From Propionibacteriaceae bacterium (GTDB lineage: Bacteria; Actinomycetota; Actinomycetes; Propionibacteriales; Propionibacteriaceae): a stretch of 42,011 bases of DNA. A program made the position numbers and the translations under genes. Positions 19,654 to 26,659 of this stretch are shown here, piece by piece (position 1 is the stretch's first letter; each line of letters begins with the position of its first letter). A model generated the notes under the pieces. It was not told the origin of the DNA, did not search any database, and saw nothing but the letters and a program-made list of their open reading frames with translations. The stretch is taken from positions 1 to 42,011 of the forward strand of contig JAOPXN010000028.1 of NCBI GenBank assembly GCA_025965155.1, read 5' to 3'.

Positions 19654-21389
19654 CGGGTTGATCCTGTCGCGGGTTCGTGGCTCGGCTGGTCCGGCTGCGA
19701 CCCCGGCGAGGTCACCTGCGCCGCGCCCGGCGACGACACCTGCGCCGAGCCCGGCGACGCTTCGGGTGCTGGAATACTGCTGGACAGCGGCTCGGCCTGC
19801 TCGGACCCGTCCGGCCGGGTCACGCTCGGCCCGACCAGGTCGCGTGGCACCAGCGGCAGTGGGGACTGCTCCAAGATCCCGCCGGCGGCTCGAGGCAGGG
19901 TCAGCCGGAACTGGGCACCCATCCCGGGACGGCCCCATGCGGTCAACCAGCCACCGTGCAGACGGGCATCCTCCATCGAGATGGACAGTCCCAGCCCGGT
20001 GCCGCCCATCGTGCGGGCGCGAGCCGGGTCGGCGCGCCAGAAGCGGTGGAACACCTGCTTGGCCTGCCCGGCCTCGAACCCGACACCGTGGTCGCGTACC
20101 GCCACCGCAACCGCGCGCTCGTCGGCGTCCATCAAGATGTCGATCGGTCGGCCCTCGCTGTGCTCAATGGCGTTGACCAGCAGGTTGCGGATGATCCGCT
20201 CAATCCGGCGGGCATCGACTTCAGCCTTGATCGGGCCTGGGGCATGTACCGTCAGCTTCACGCCGGCCTTGGCAGCGAACCGGGCGTGCGCCTCTACGAC
20301 ACGGTTCACCACGTCCCGCAGGTCCACCTCGTCGATGGCCAGCACCGCGGCGCCGGCGTCGAACCGCGAAATCTCCAGCAGGTCGGTGAGCAGCGCCTCG
20401 AACCGGTCCAGCTCGGTCTGCAGCAGCTCGGCGGAGCGGGCGGAGACCGGGTCGAACTGGTCGCGACCCTCGTGCAGTACCTCCGCCGCCATCCGTACCG
20501 TCGTCAACGGCGTCCGGAGCTCATGAGACACGTCGGAGACGAACCGCTGCTGGACCCTGGACAGGTCCTCGAGCTGGTTGATCTGCTTCTGCAGCTCCGA
20601 TGCCATGTAGTTCATCGAGGTCGCCAGCCGGGCCAGGTCATCCGAACCGCGTACCTTCATCCGGTCGTCCAGGTTGCCCGACGCCAACGACTCGGCGGCG
20701 CGCCGGGCGGCCCGTACCGGCGTCACGACCTGGCGGCTGACGAGAGTAGCGATCAAACTCAGCAGCACCACCAGGAGGGCGCCGGTGCTGACCACCGAGT
20801 TGCGCAACACGGTCAAGGTGTCCGCCTCCTGCTGAAGCGGGAAGGCGAAGTAGATCTCGTACCGGCCGGTGCCGGCAAGTGTCAGCGAGGACCCGACCGC
20901 CATACCCGGGACCGGCCGTCGGCCGTCGTCGTAACGGATCTCGGTCGGGGTGAGGTACATGTCGTTGCCGGTGGCCACCTGCTGGCGCAGTGCATCCGGG
21001 ATGCTGGCGGCGTCGACCCGGCCCACCCGGATGGTCTGGCCCCGGGTGATCAGAACCACCTCGTACTGGTCACTGCCGCCGGGTCGGTTGACCACGTTGG
21101 TTGCCAGGTCGGTGAGCAGCTCGTCGGAGTTGACCGAGACCGACTGGTCGGTGGCGTTCAGCCGCTGCTGGGCGTTGTCCACGACGGCACGTGCCTCGCT
21201 GGTGACCGATCGCTTCTTGCCGTCCAGGACGCCGTTGGTGGCCTGCTTCATCAGCAGAAACCCGCCGAGCACCAGGACCAGCACTGAAGCGACGAGGACG
21301 GACGCGATCACTCGGAGCGGAAGGGACCGCCACCACCAGTTGACCGGAAACTGCCACCAGGGCGACGATCCCGGTCTAGGTATGGACAT
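19650..21389 (-). CDS. mtrB: Two-component sensor histidine kinase MtrB
   Basis: A 579-residue membrane sensor. Transmembrane helices at about 26-47 and 199-218 flank an extracellular sensor region. A HAMP domain (about 219-271) precedes the dimerisation/phosphoacceptor segment with His289 in SDVSHELRTPL. The ATP-binding domain shows the N box (RNLLVNAIEHSEG), G1 (RDHGVGF) and G2 (GGTGLGLSI). It phosphorylates MtrA in control of cell wall hydrolases and division. The C-terminal tail after the kinase is Pro/Ser/Gln-rich and contains two and a half copies of an eight-residue SPGxAQVx repeat. It starts 27 bases after mtrA. Confidence 0.96.
   Translation of the reverse strand: MSIPRPGSSPWWQFPVNWWWRSLPLRVIASVLVASVLVLVLGGFLLMKQATNGVLDGKKRSVTSEARAVVDNAQQRLNATDQSVSVNSDELLTDLATNVVNRPGGSDQYEVVLITRGQTIRVGRVDAASIPDALRQQVATGNDMYLTPTEIRYDDGRRPVPGMAVGSSLTLAGTGRYEIYFAFPLQQEADTLTVLRNSVVSTGALLVVLLSLIATLVSRQVVTPVRAARRAAESLASGNLDDRMKVRGSDDLARLATSMNYMASELQKQINQLEDLSRVQQRFVSDVSHELRTPLTTVRMAAEVLHEGRDQFDPVSARSAELLQTELDRFEALLTDLLEISRFDAGAAVLAIDEVDLRDVVNRVVEAHARFAAKAGVKLTVHAPGPIKAEVDARRIERIIRNLLVNAIEHSEGRPIDILMDADERAVAVAVRDHGVGFEAGQAKQVFHRFWRADPARARTMGGTGLGLSISMEDARLHGGWLTAWGRPGMGAQFRLTLPRAAGGILEQSPLPLVPRDLVGPSVTRPDGSEQAEPLSSSIPAPEASPGSAQVSSPGAAQVTSPGSQPDQPSHEPATGSTR
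19713..19760. repeat. mtrB: 24-bp tandem repeat inside mtrB
   Basis: Two adjacent 24-bp copies, differing at two positions, with a partial third before them. They encode SPGSAQVS and SPGAAQVT in the C-terminal tail of MtrB. The length is a multiple of three, so copy number could change without breaking the frame. The tail is outside the kinase domain. Confidence 0.85.
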
Positions 21390-21416
21390 GCGAGGGTTTC
21401 ATCTGGTGCGCCGGGC

Positions 21417-22142
21417 TCAGTGCTTGACCTCGGCGTCGCCGGCCTTGTAGCCGATCCCGCGGACGGTGACGACGATCTCGGGGTGTTCGGGATCGCGTTC
21501 GATCTTCGACCGCAGCCGCTGCACGTGCACGTTGACCAGGCGGGTGTCGGCGGCATGCCGATACCCCCACACCTGCTCCAGCAGCACCTCGCGGCTGAAC
21601 ACCTGCCAGGGCCTGCGCGCCAAGGCGAGCAGCAGGTCGAACTCCAACGGGGTGAGCTGGATCGGAGTTCCGTTCCGCTTCACCGAGTGGCCGTCGACGC
21701 TGATCACCAGGTCGCCGATGTTGAGCGTCTCCAGGTCGGTATCGTCGGTCTGCCGGCGGAGCCGGGTCCGGATTCGCGCTACCAGCTCCTTGGCCTTGAA
21801 GGGCTTGGCGACATAGTCGTCCGCCCCGGCCTCCAGACCTGCCACGACGTCGATGGTGTCGGACTTGGCGGTCAGCATCACGATCGGCACACCGGACTCG
21901 GCTCGGATGTCCCGACAAACGTCCACGCCGTCGCGTCCGGGGAGCATCAGATCCAGCAGGACGAGGTCCGGCTTCGAGTCGCGGAATGCAGCGAACGCCT
22001 TGTCGCCGTGGGAGCACCAGACCGGGTCGAAGCCTTCGTTCCGGAGCACGATGGACAGCATTTCGGCAAGCGCGGCGTCGTCATCGACAACCAACACCCG
22101 ACCGCGTCCGCTCGTACTCTTGCTCGCGTCTGACACATCCAC
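21417..22142 (-). CDS. mtrA: DNA-binding response regulator MtrA
   Basis: A 241-residue OmpR/PhoB-type response regulator. The receiver domain carries Asp20 and Asp21 in the acidic pocket, the phosphorylated Asp64 in VLLDLMLPGRDG and the conserved Lys of MLTAKSD. The C-terminal winged helix includes LTPLEFDLLLALARRPWQVF and the DTRLVNVHVQRLRSKIE recognition region, which closely matches mycobacterial MtrA. It controls cell wall and division genes with MtrB and LpqB. The start is taken as GTG 22142. Three RTRAC repeats directly upstream point to autoregulation. Confidence 0.97.
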   Translation of the reverse strand: MDVSDASKSTSGRGRVLVVDDDAALAEMLSIVLRNEGFDPVWCSHGDKAFAAFRDSKPDLVLLDLMLPGRDGVDVCRDIRAESGVPIVMLTAKSDTIDVVAGLEAGADDYVAKPFKAKELVARIRTRLRRQTDDTDLETLNIGDLVISVDGHSVKRNGTPIQLTPLEFDLLLALARRPWQVFSREVLLEQVWGYRHAADTRLVNVHVQRLRSKIERDPEHPEIVVTVRGIGYKAGDAEVKH

Positions 22143-22149
22143 ACCCTTC

Positions 22150-22176
22150 GTTATCTCCCCGTCACCGTTTCGTTAT
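22150..22176 (-). promoter_or_regulatory. mtrA: Predicted MtrA binding site: three direct repeats
   Basis: Reading the minus strand, ATAAC, GTGAC and ATAAC occur with exactly six bases between each (plus-strand starts 22172, 22161 and 22150, an 11-bp period). MtrA is known to bind direct repeats of a GTAAC-like pentamer about one helical turn apart. The array ends eight bases before the mtrA start codon. A further GTAAC lies on the minus strand at 22214-22218. Confidence 0.6.
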
Positions 22177-22317
22177 CCTCAGCCATCCTATTCTTTCGTC
22201 CAAGAATTGGGCGGTTACGGCGAGTCGGGCGCGGTGCGGTGCCGGACAGCCGCTGAAAGTGCGCTACGACCGCACGTCGAACCCCTCCCACGAGCGCCGC
22301 AGGCGTCGGTCGTGGAA

Positions 22318-22824
22318 CTATTTCAGCGGTCCCGCCAACCGGAAGGCAAGCCGAGTCTCCCAGCGGCTCATGTCGGGTTGCTCGGCCGGGTCGGTCAGGT
22401 ACTCCTCCAGCCGCGCTACCCAGCGCTCCCCGCGACCTTCCGGTGCCATGTCGAACTGCAGCCCCTGTTCCTCCGCCCAGGCGAGCAGATCTGCGGTGGC
22501 CTGCATCAGCTCCGCCGGATGCCCGACGTGCACCACCGTGGCGTAGCGGCCCGCGGGGATCTCGCCGGCCTGGATCCGCTGGTCGGCTGCGGCCAGCTCG
22601 GCGGTTGGCACGGCTACCTCGATCTCCATTGCGGCTTCCATCGAGATCAGGTTGTACTTCCACAGCGGCGGACCGGCGGGGGCGATCCCGTGCGCCTCCA
22701 GCCAGCCGAACACCTCCGGATGCAGTGCGGGCAGCACCTCACCAATCTGGTCCATGGTGACCGTGCTCGGGATGCCGACGTACGGCTGGGCCGGCCGGGT
22801 CTGGATCGACGGTTGAGCTGCCAT
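22318..22824 (-). CDS. GyrI-like / AraC effector-binding domain protein
   Basis: A 168-residue protein built from a single GyrI-like (SOUL/AraE-type) small-molecule-binding domain. Typical features are IQTRPAQPYVGI at the start, a central IEVAVPTAELAAADQRIQAG and the GRYATVVHVGHPAELMQATADLLAWAEEQG helix-strand block. There is no DNA-binding domain, so it is a stand-alone ligand-binding module; homologues bind hydrophobic compounds or hydrolyse cyclopropyl-type xenobiotics. ATG 22824 has GGGGGAGGAG just upstream, which fixes the start. It is the last gene of the minus-strand run from malic enzyme. Confidence 0.8.
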   Translation of the reverse strand: MAAQPSIQTRPAQPYVGIPSTVTMDQIGEVLPALHPEVFGWLEAHGIAPAGPPLWKYNLISMEAAMEIEVAVPTAELAAADQRIQAGEIPAGRYATVVHVGHPAELMQATADLLAWAEEQGLQFDMAPEGRGERWVARLEEYLTDPAEQPDMSRWETRLAFRLAGPLK

Positions 22825-22844
22825 GGTGTCTCCTCCCCCGCAAC

Positions 22845-22862
22845 GCCGACCCCTGTGTCGGC
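22845..22862. terminator. Small hairpin between yqgE and the GyrI-like gene
   Basis: GCCGAC-N6-GTCGGC forms a perfect 6-bp stem in the 79-base gap. No T-run follows on either strand, so it is a weak terminator or attenuator candidate only. Confidence 0.25.
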
Positions 22863-22903
22863 TGCCGCTAATCATGCCTGGTCGGTGGGGACCTCGGGTA
22901 GGC

Positions 22904-23470
22904 CTAGTTCAGCTCCGGGTCCTCGACCCAGGTGGAGAAGAACGCCAGCTCGCCGGACTGCCGGCGCAGCACCGTTCGCCACAGCTCGATCGGATGGGCA
23001 CCGAAGACGTCGTCATACTCGGCGTCAATGACGTGCCACATGCCTTCGGCCAGCTCGGTCTGGAGCTGGCCGGCCGCCCAGCCTGCATACCCGGCGAAGA
23101 TCCGGAGGTCCTGGTAGGCGCCGGCGACGATCTCGATCGGGGTGTCCAGATGCAGCAGGCCGACGTTCTCGAACAGCGGTCGCCACCCCGGTGGTTCCTC
23201 ACCCTTGGCCGCCACACTGGCCAAGCAGATCGCTCCGTTGGGTGATACCGGCCCGCCGTGAAACAGCAGCCGCGGCTCGGACACGGCACCCACCCAGTCC
23301 GGCAGGACCGCGTCCAGCGGGGTCTGGGAGATTTCGTTCAAGATCACCCCGAGCGCACCGTCCTCGTCGGAGTCCAACACCAAGACCACGGTCTGGTTGA
23401 AGATGCCGTCGGCCAGCAGAGCGCTGGCCACCAGCAGGTCCCCGGGAACGGGCTCACGGGCGGCCGTCAT
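22904..23470 (-). CDS. YqgE/AlgH family protein
   Basis: A 188-residue UPF0301 protein. The start PGDLLVASALLADGIFNQTVVLVLDSDEDGALGVILN and the FHGGPVS motif are diagnostic, and the C-terminal IFAGYAGWAAGQLQTEL segment also matches. Pseudomonas AlgH was once thought to be a transcription factor, but the biochemical role of the family is unsettled. ATG 23470 overlaps the VanZ-family stop as ATGA, so the two are coupled. Confidence 0.93.
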   Translation of the reverse strand: MTAAREPVPGDLLVASALLADGIFNQTVVLVLDSDEDGALGVILNEISQTPLDAVLPDWVGAVSEPRLLFHGGPVSPNGAICLASVAAKGEEPPGWRPLFENVGLLHLDTPIEIVAGAYQDLRIFAGYAGWAAGQLQTELAEGMWHVIDAEYDDVFGAHPIELWRTVLRRQSGELAFFSTWVEDPELN

Positions 23471-23961
23471 GGTCGAGCCGGTTCGGGCCGGCCGGCCGCT
23501 GTGCCGCGTCGTAGCGCCCGGCGGCGGACCAGCCCGAACACCCCCCAGCCCAGCGCGATGCCGGCCAGGTCAGCGACCACGTCCAACGGGTCTCCCTTCC
23601 GCCAGACGTAGAACGCCCCCTGGATCAGCTCACTGGCAACGGAGTGCAAGGAGAACAGGACCAGCACGGTACCGACGAACCGTCGGCTGACAGCCCGGCG
23701 CCGTCGTGCGCGATAACGCCAGTCAGCGATCAGCACAAGGGCAACGGGGACGGCGAATCCGGTCAGGTGCTCCGCCTTGTCCACGCCCGGGAACAGCTCG
23801 GGCTGCGGCGGGCCACCTGTCCGGTACAGCCCGTACAGCTGGGCGAGCACCGCAAGACCGGCCAGCGCCGGGAGCGCAGCCGCCCAGAGCCGGGAAGAGC
23901 CGCCATCCGGCTTACGCTGCATTGTTCCGGCGACCTGTCGGGTGTCGTTGATCTGCGACAT
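23467..23961 (-). CDS. VanZ family membrane protein
   Basis: A 164-residue membrane protein with about four helices. The VanZ-like pattern is visible: VDKAEHLTGFAVPVALVL, then HSVASELIQGAFYVWRKGDPLDVVADLAGIALGW, where the SELIQ and D-LDVVADLAG motifs are characteristic. VanZ of Enterococcus gives low-level teicoplanin resistance, but most homologues, including this one, have no shown role in resistance. It begins three bases after the malic enzyme stop and overlaps yqgE. Confidence 0.85.
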   Translation of the reverse strand: MSQINDTRQVAGTMQRKPDGGSSRLWAAALPALAGLAVLAQLYGLYRTGGPPQPELFPGVDKAEHLTGFAVPVALVLIADWRYRARRRRAVSRRFVGTVLVLFSLHSVASELIQGAFYVWRKGDPLDVVADLAGIALGWGVFGLVRRRALRRGTAAGRPEPARP

Positions 23962-23964
23962 TGC

Positions 23965-25386
23965 CTACAGGTGGACTTCGGTGTCGACCGGCAGCTCCAC
24001 CGGGCCACCGGCTGCCCGGCGGACCGCGGTGGCCACCGTGTGATGCACGTCGGCGTGGAAGACGCTGGGCATGATGTAGGCCGCGTTCAGCTCGTCGTCA
24101 CTCACCACCGAGGCCAGCGCCCGCGCAGCGGCAAGCAGCATCGGGGTCGTGATCTCGGCCGACCGGGCGTCCAGCAAGCCGCGGAAGACGCCCGGGAAGG
24201 CCAGCACGTTGTTGATCTGGTTGGGGAAGTCGGAGCGGCCGGTGGCCACCACCTCGGCGTATTTGCTCGCCTCCGCCGGATCGACCTCCGGCTCGGGGTT
24301 GGCCAGAGCGAAGACGATGGCCTTGTCGGCCATCTTGGCAATGTCGTCGCCGGTCAGCACTCCGGGGGCGGACACGCCGATGAACACGTCCGCGCCGACG
24401 ACCGCATCCTTCAGGGTTCCGGTAACGCCGAGCTTGTTGGTGTGTTCAGCGAGCCAGGCCAGCTCACCACTGATGCCGGGGCGACCCTGGTGGACCACGC
24501 CCGCGATGTCGGCCACCACGATGTCGTTGACACCGGCGGCCAGCAGCAGTTTGATGATCGCGGTGCCGGCCGCTCCGGCGCCCGACATCACGATGTTGAC
24601 CTCGCTGATCGACTTGTCCACGACCCGCAGCGCGTTGTACAGGGCGGCGAGTACGACGATGGCAGTCCCGTGCTGGTCGTCGTGGAAGACCGGGATATCC
24701 AGCAGCCCCCGCAGCCGCGCCTCGATCTCGAAGCAGCGAGGTGCGGAGATGTCTTCGAGGTTGATCCCGGCGAAGCCCGGAGCGACCGCCTTCACCACGG
24801 CGATGATCTCCTCGACGTCCTGGGTGTCCAGGCAGAGCGGCCAGGCGTCGATGTCGCCGAAGCGCTTGAACAGGGCGGCCTTGCCCTCCATCACCGGCAT
24901 GGCCGCCTCCGGCCCGATGTTGCCCAGTCCGAGCACCGCGGAGCCGTCGGTGATCACGGCGATGCTGTTGCGCTTGATCGTCAGCCGGCGCGCGTCTTCC
25001 TTGTTCTTGGCGATGGCCAGGCAGACCCGCGCGACGCCGGGGGTGTAGATCATGGACAGGTCGTCGCGGTTACGGATCGGGTGCTTGGAGTTCATCTCGA
25101 TCTTGCCACCGAGGTGCATCAGGAAGGTCCGGTCGCTGACCTTGCCGATCACCACACCAGGCACCTTGCGCATTGCCTCGACCAGCTGCTCGGCGTGTTC
25201 GGTGTCCCGCGCCGCACAGGTGACGTCGATCTGCAGCCGCTCATGCCCGGACGCGGTCACGTCCAGGGCGGTGATCGCGCCCCCGGCCTGCTCCACGGCT
25301 GTGGTGAGCTGGCTGACGGCTGCGCCGCCGGCAGGCACCTCCAGCCTGACGGTGATCGAGTACGAGACTGACGGGACGGCGCTCAC
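23965..25386 (-). CDS. NAD(P)-dependent malic enzyme with N-terminal ACT domain
   Basis: A 473-residue enzyme that converts malate to pyruvate and CO2. An N-terminal ACT-like regulatory domain (about 1-85, YSITVRLEVPAGG through VPGVVIGKVSD) is followed by the malic enzyme core: IYTPGVARV with the catalytic Tyr, GSAVLGLGNIGPEAAMPVMEG, LEDISAPRCFEIE and VFHDDQHGTAIV for metal and substrate, then the Rossmann GAGAAGTAIIKLLLAAG. The short bacterial form lacks the phosphotransacetylase tail. The start is GTG 25386. Cofactor preference (NAD or NADP) cannot be settled by eye. Confidence 0.95.
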   Translation of the reverse strand: MSAVPSVSYSITVRLEVPAGGAAVSQLTTAVEQAGGAITALDVTASGHERLQIDVTCAARDTEHAEQLVEAMRKVPGVVIGKVSDRTFLMHLGGKIEMNSKHPIRNRDDLSMIYTPGVARVCLAIAKNKEDARRLTIKRNSIAVITDGSAVLGLGNIGPEAAMPVMEGKAALFKRFGDIDAWPLCLDTQDVEEIIAVVKAVAPGFAGINLEDISAPRCFEIEARLRGLLDIPVFHDDQHGTAIVVLAALYNALRVVDKSISEVNIVMSGAGAAGTAIIKLLLAAGVNDIVVADIAGVVHQGRPGISGELAWLAEHTNKLGVTGTLKDAVVGADVFIGVSAPGVLTGDDIAKMADKAIVFALANPEPEVDPAEASKYAEVVATGRSDFPNQINNVLAFPGVFRGLLDARSAEITTPMLLAAARALASVVSDDELNAAYIMPSVFHADVHHTVATAVRRAAGGPVELPVDTEVHL

Positions 25387-25420
25387 AGACCAGATCTTCT
25401 CACGGTTCCTCTTCCCGGAC

Positions 25421-25439
25421 GGGGAGCGACGTACTCCCC
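25421..25439 (-). terminator. Possible hairpin terminator between the VWA gene and malic enzyme
   Basis: GGGGAG-N7-CTCCCC forms a 6-bp GC-rich stem, extendable by two pairs with a bulge, in the 97-base gap after the VWA stop at 25484. No T-run follows. It may end or weaken transcription of the five-gene SWIM-to-VWA operon. Confidence 0.35.
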
Positions 25440-25483
25440 GGACTGCTCGTTCAGGCCGCCGATGGAGGGGCCGGCCGGCTGGG

Positions 25484-26659
25484 TCAGCCGCGGCGCCGCT
25501 CCAGCTGCATGGTCGACACCCAATGCTGCAGGTCCTGTTTCGCCAGGGCGGCGGCGAGCAGGTCGGGGAAGGCGTCCGGGGTGCACGCGAAAGCGGGTAC
25601 CCCGAGCTCCGCCAGCGCGGCGGCGTGGTCGTGGTCGTAGGACGGAGCTCCGGAGTCGGAGAGGGCCAGTAGCACGATCACAGTGACACCGTCGCGGAGC
25701 AGCTCGGCGACCCTGCGCAGCATCTCGTCGGCGATGCCGCCCTCGTAGAGGTCTGAGATCAAGATCAGCACGGAGTCGGCCGGGCGGGCGATCAGCTGCT
25801 GGCAGTAGGCGATGGCCCGGTTGATGTCGGTACCGCCACCGAGCTGGCAGCCGAACAGCACCTCCACCGGGTCGGCAAGCTTCTCGGTCAGGTCGACAAT
25901 CTCGGTGTCGAAGGCGACCAGGGAGGTCCGTACCGTCCGGATCGATGCCATCGTCGCGGCGAACACCGACGAGTACACAACCGACTCCGCCATCGAACCG
26001 GACTGGTCGATGGCAATCACCACGTCCTTGGCCACCGCCTGGGAGCTGCGGCCATAGCCGACCAGTCGTTCCGGAATGACGGTCTTGTGTTCGGGCTGGT
26101 AGGTCGAGAGGTTCTTGCCGATGGTCCGGTTCCAGTCGATGTCCTGCAGCCGCGGCCGGTGGGTACGGCTGGCGCGGTTCAGCGCCCCGGCCACCGCGGT
26201 CCGGGTACGGGTCGCGATCCGGCGCTCAATCTCCGCCACCACTGCGCCGATCACCACCCGGGCCGTGGCCTTGGTCGTCTCCGGCATCACCGAGCTCAAG
26301 CTGACCAGAGTGGAGACCAGATGGACGTCCGGCTGGACCGAGTCGAGCAGCTCCGGCTCCAGCAGCATCGAGGTCAGATCCAGCCGTTCGATCGCATCCC
26401 GCTGCATCACCTGCACCACGCTGGTCGGAAAGTAGGTCCGGATGTCGCCCAACCAGCGCGCCACCCGTGGCGCGGAGGCGGAGAGCCCGCCGGCCCGGCG
26501 GCCCGGCGATCCGTCGTCCTCGCCGTCGTACAGCGCGGCCAGAGCGGCGTCCATCTCGGTCTCGGCCCGGTCCAGGCCCACTCCGAGCGGCTCGTCGGAC
26601 GCTCCGCCGAGCAGCAGCCTCCACCGCTGCAGCCGTTCCTCTCCGGTCCCGCTCATCAC
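25484..26659 (-). CDS. VWA domain-containing protein of a MoxR-type system
   Basis: A 391-residue soluble protein. The C-terminal von Willebrand A domain (about 213-370) has an intact MIDAS metal site: Asp218, Ser220 and Ser222 in DQSGSM, Thr277 in GGGTDIN and Asp303 in ISDLYEGG. The N-terminal 200 residues are helical with a basic region and the WNRTIGKNLSTYQPEHKTVIPERLVG stretch before the VWA domain. VWA partners of MoxR ATPases act as metal-dependent adaptors that bring the ATPase to its target. The GTG at 26659 and the next ATG both overlap the DUF5682 stop. It is the last gene of the five-gene operon. Confidence 0.9.
   Translation of the reverse strand: MMSGTGEERLQRWRLLLGGASDEPLGVGLDRAETEMDAALAALYDGEDDGSPGRRAGGLSASAPRVARWLGDIRTYFPTSVVQVMQRDAIERLDLTSMLLEPELLDSVQPDVHLVSTLVSLSSVMPETTKATARVVIGAVVAEIERRIATRTRTAVAGALNRASRTHRPRLQDIDWNRTIGKNLSTYQPEHKTVIPERLVGYGRSSQAVAKDVVIAIDQSGSMAESVVYSSVFAATMASIRTVRTSLVAFDTEIVDLTEKLADPVEVLFGCQLGGGTDINRAIAYCQQLIARPADSVLILISDLYEGGIADEMLRRVAELLRDGVTVIVLLALSDSGAPSYDHDHAAALAELGVPAFACTPDAFPDLLAAALAKQDLQHWVSTMQLERRRG

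Noticed and set aside
22214-22218. Extra GTAAC as part of the MtrA site
   Set aside because: It is 38 bases past the last repeat and off the 11-bp phase, so I do not count it in the array.
23467-23961. Antibiotic resistance call for the VanZ-family gene
   Set aside because: Only the family fold is shared; no vanHAX-type genes are near.
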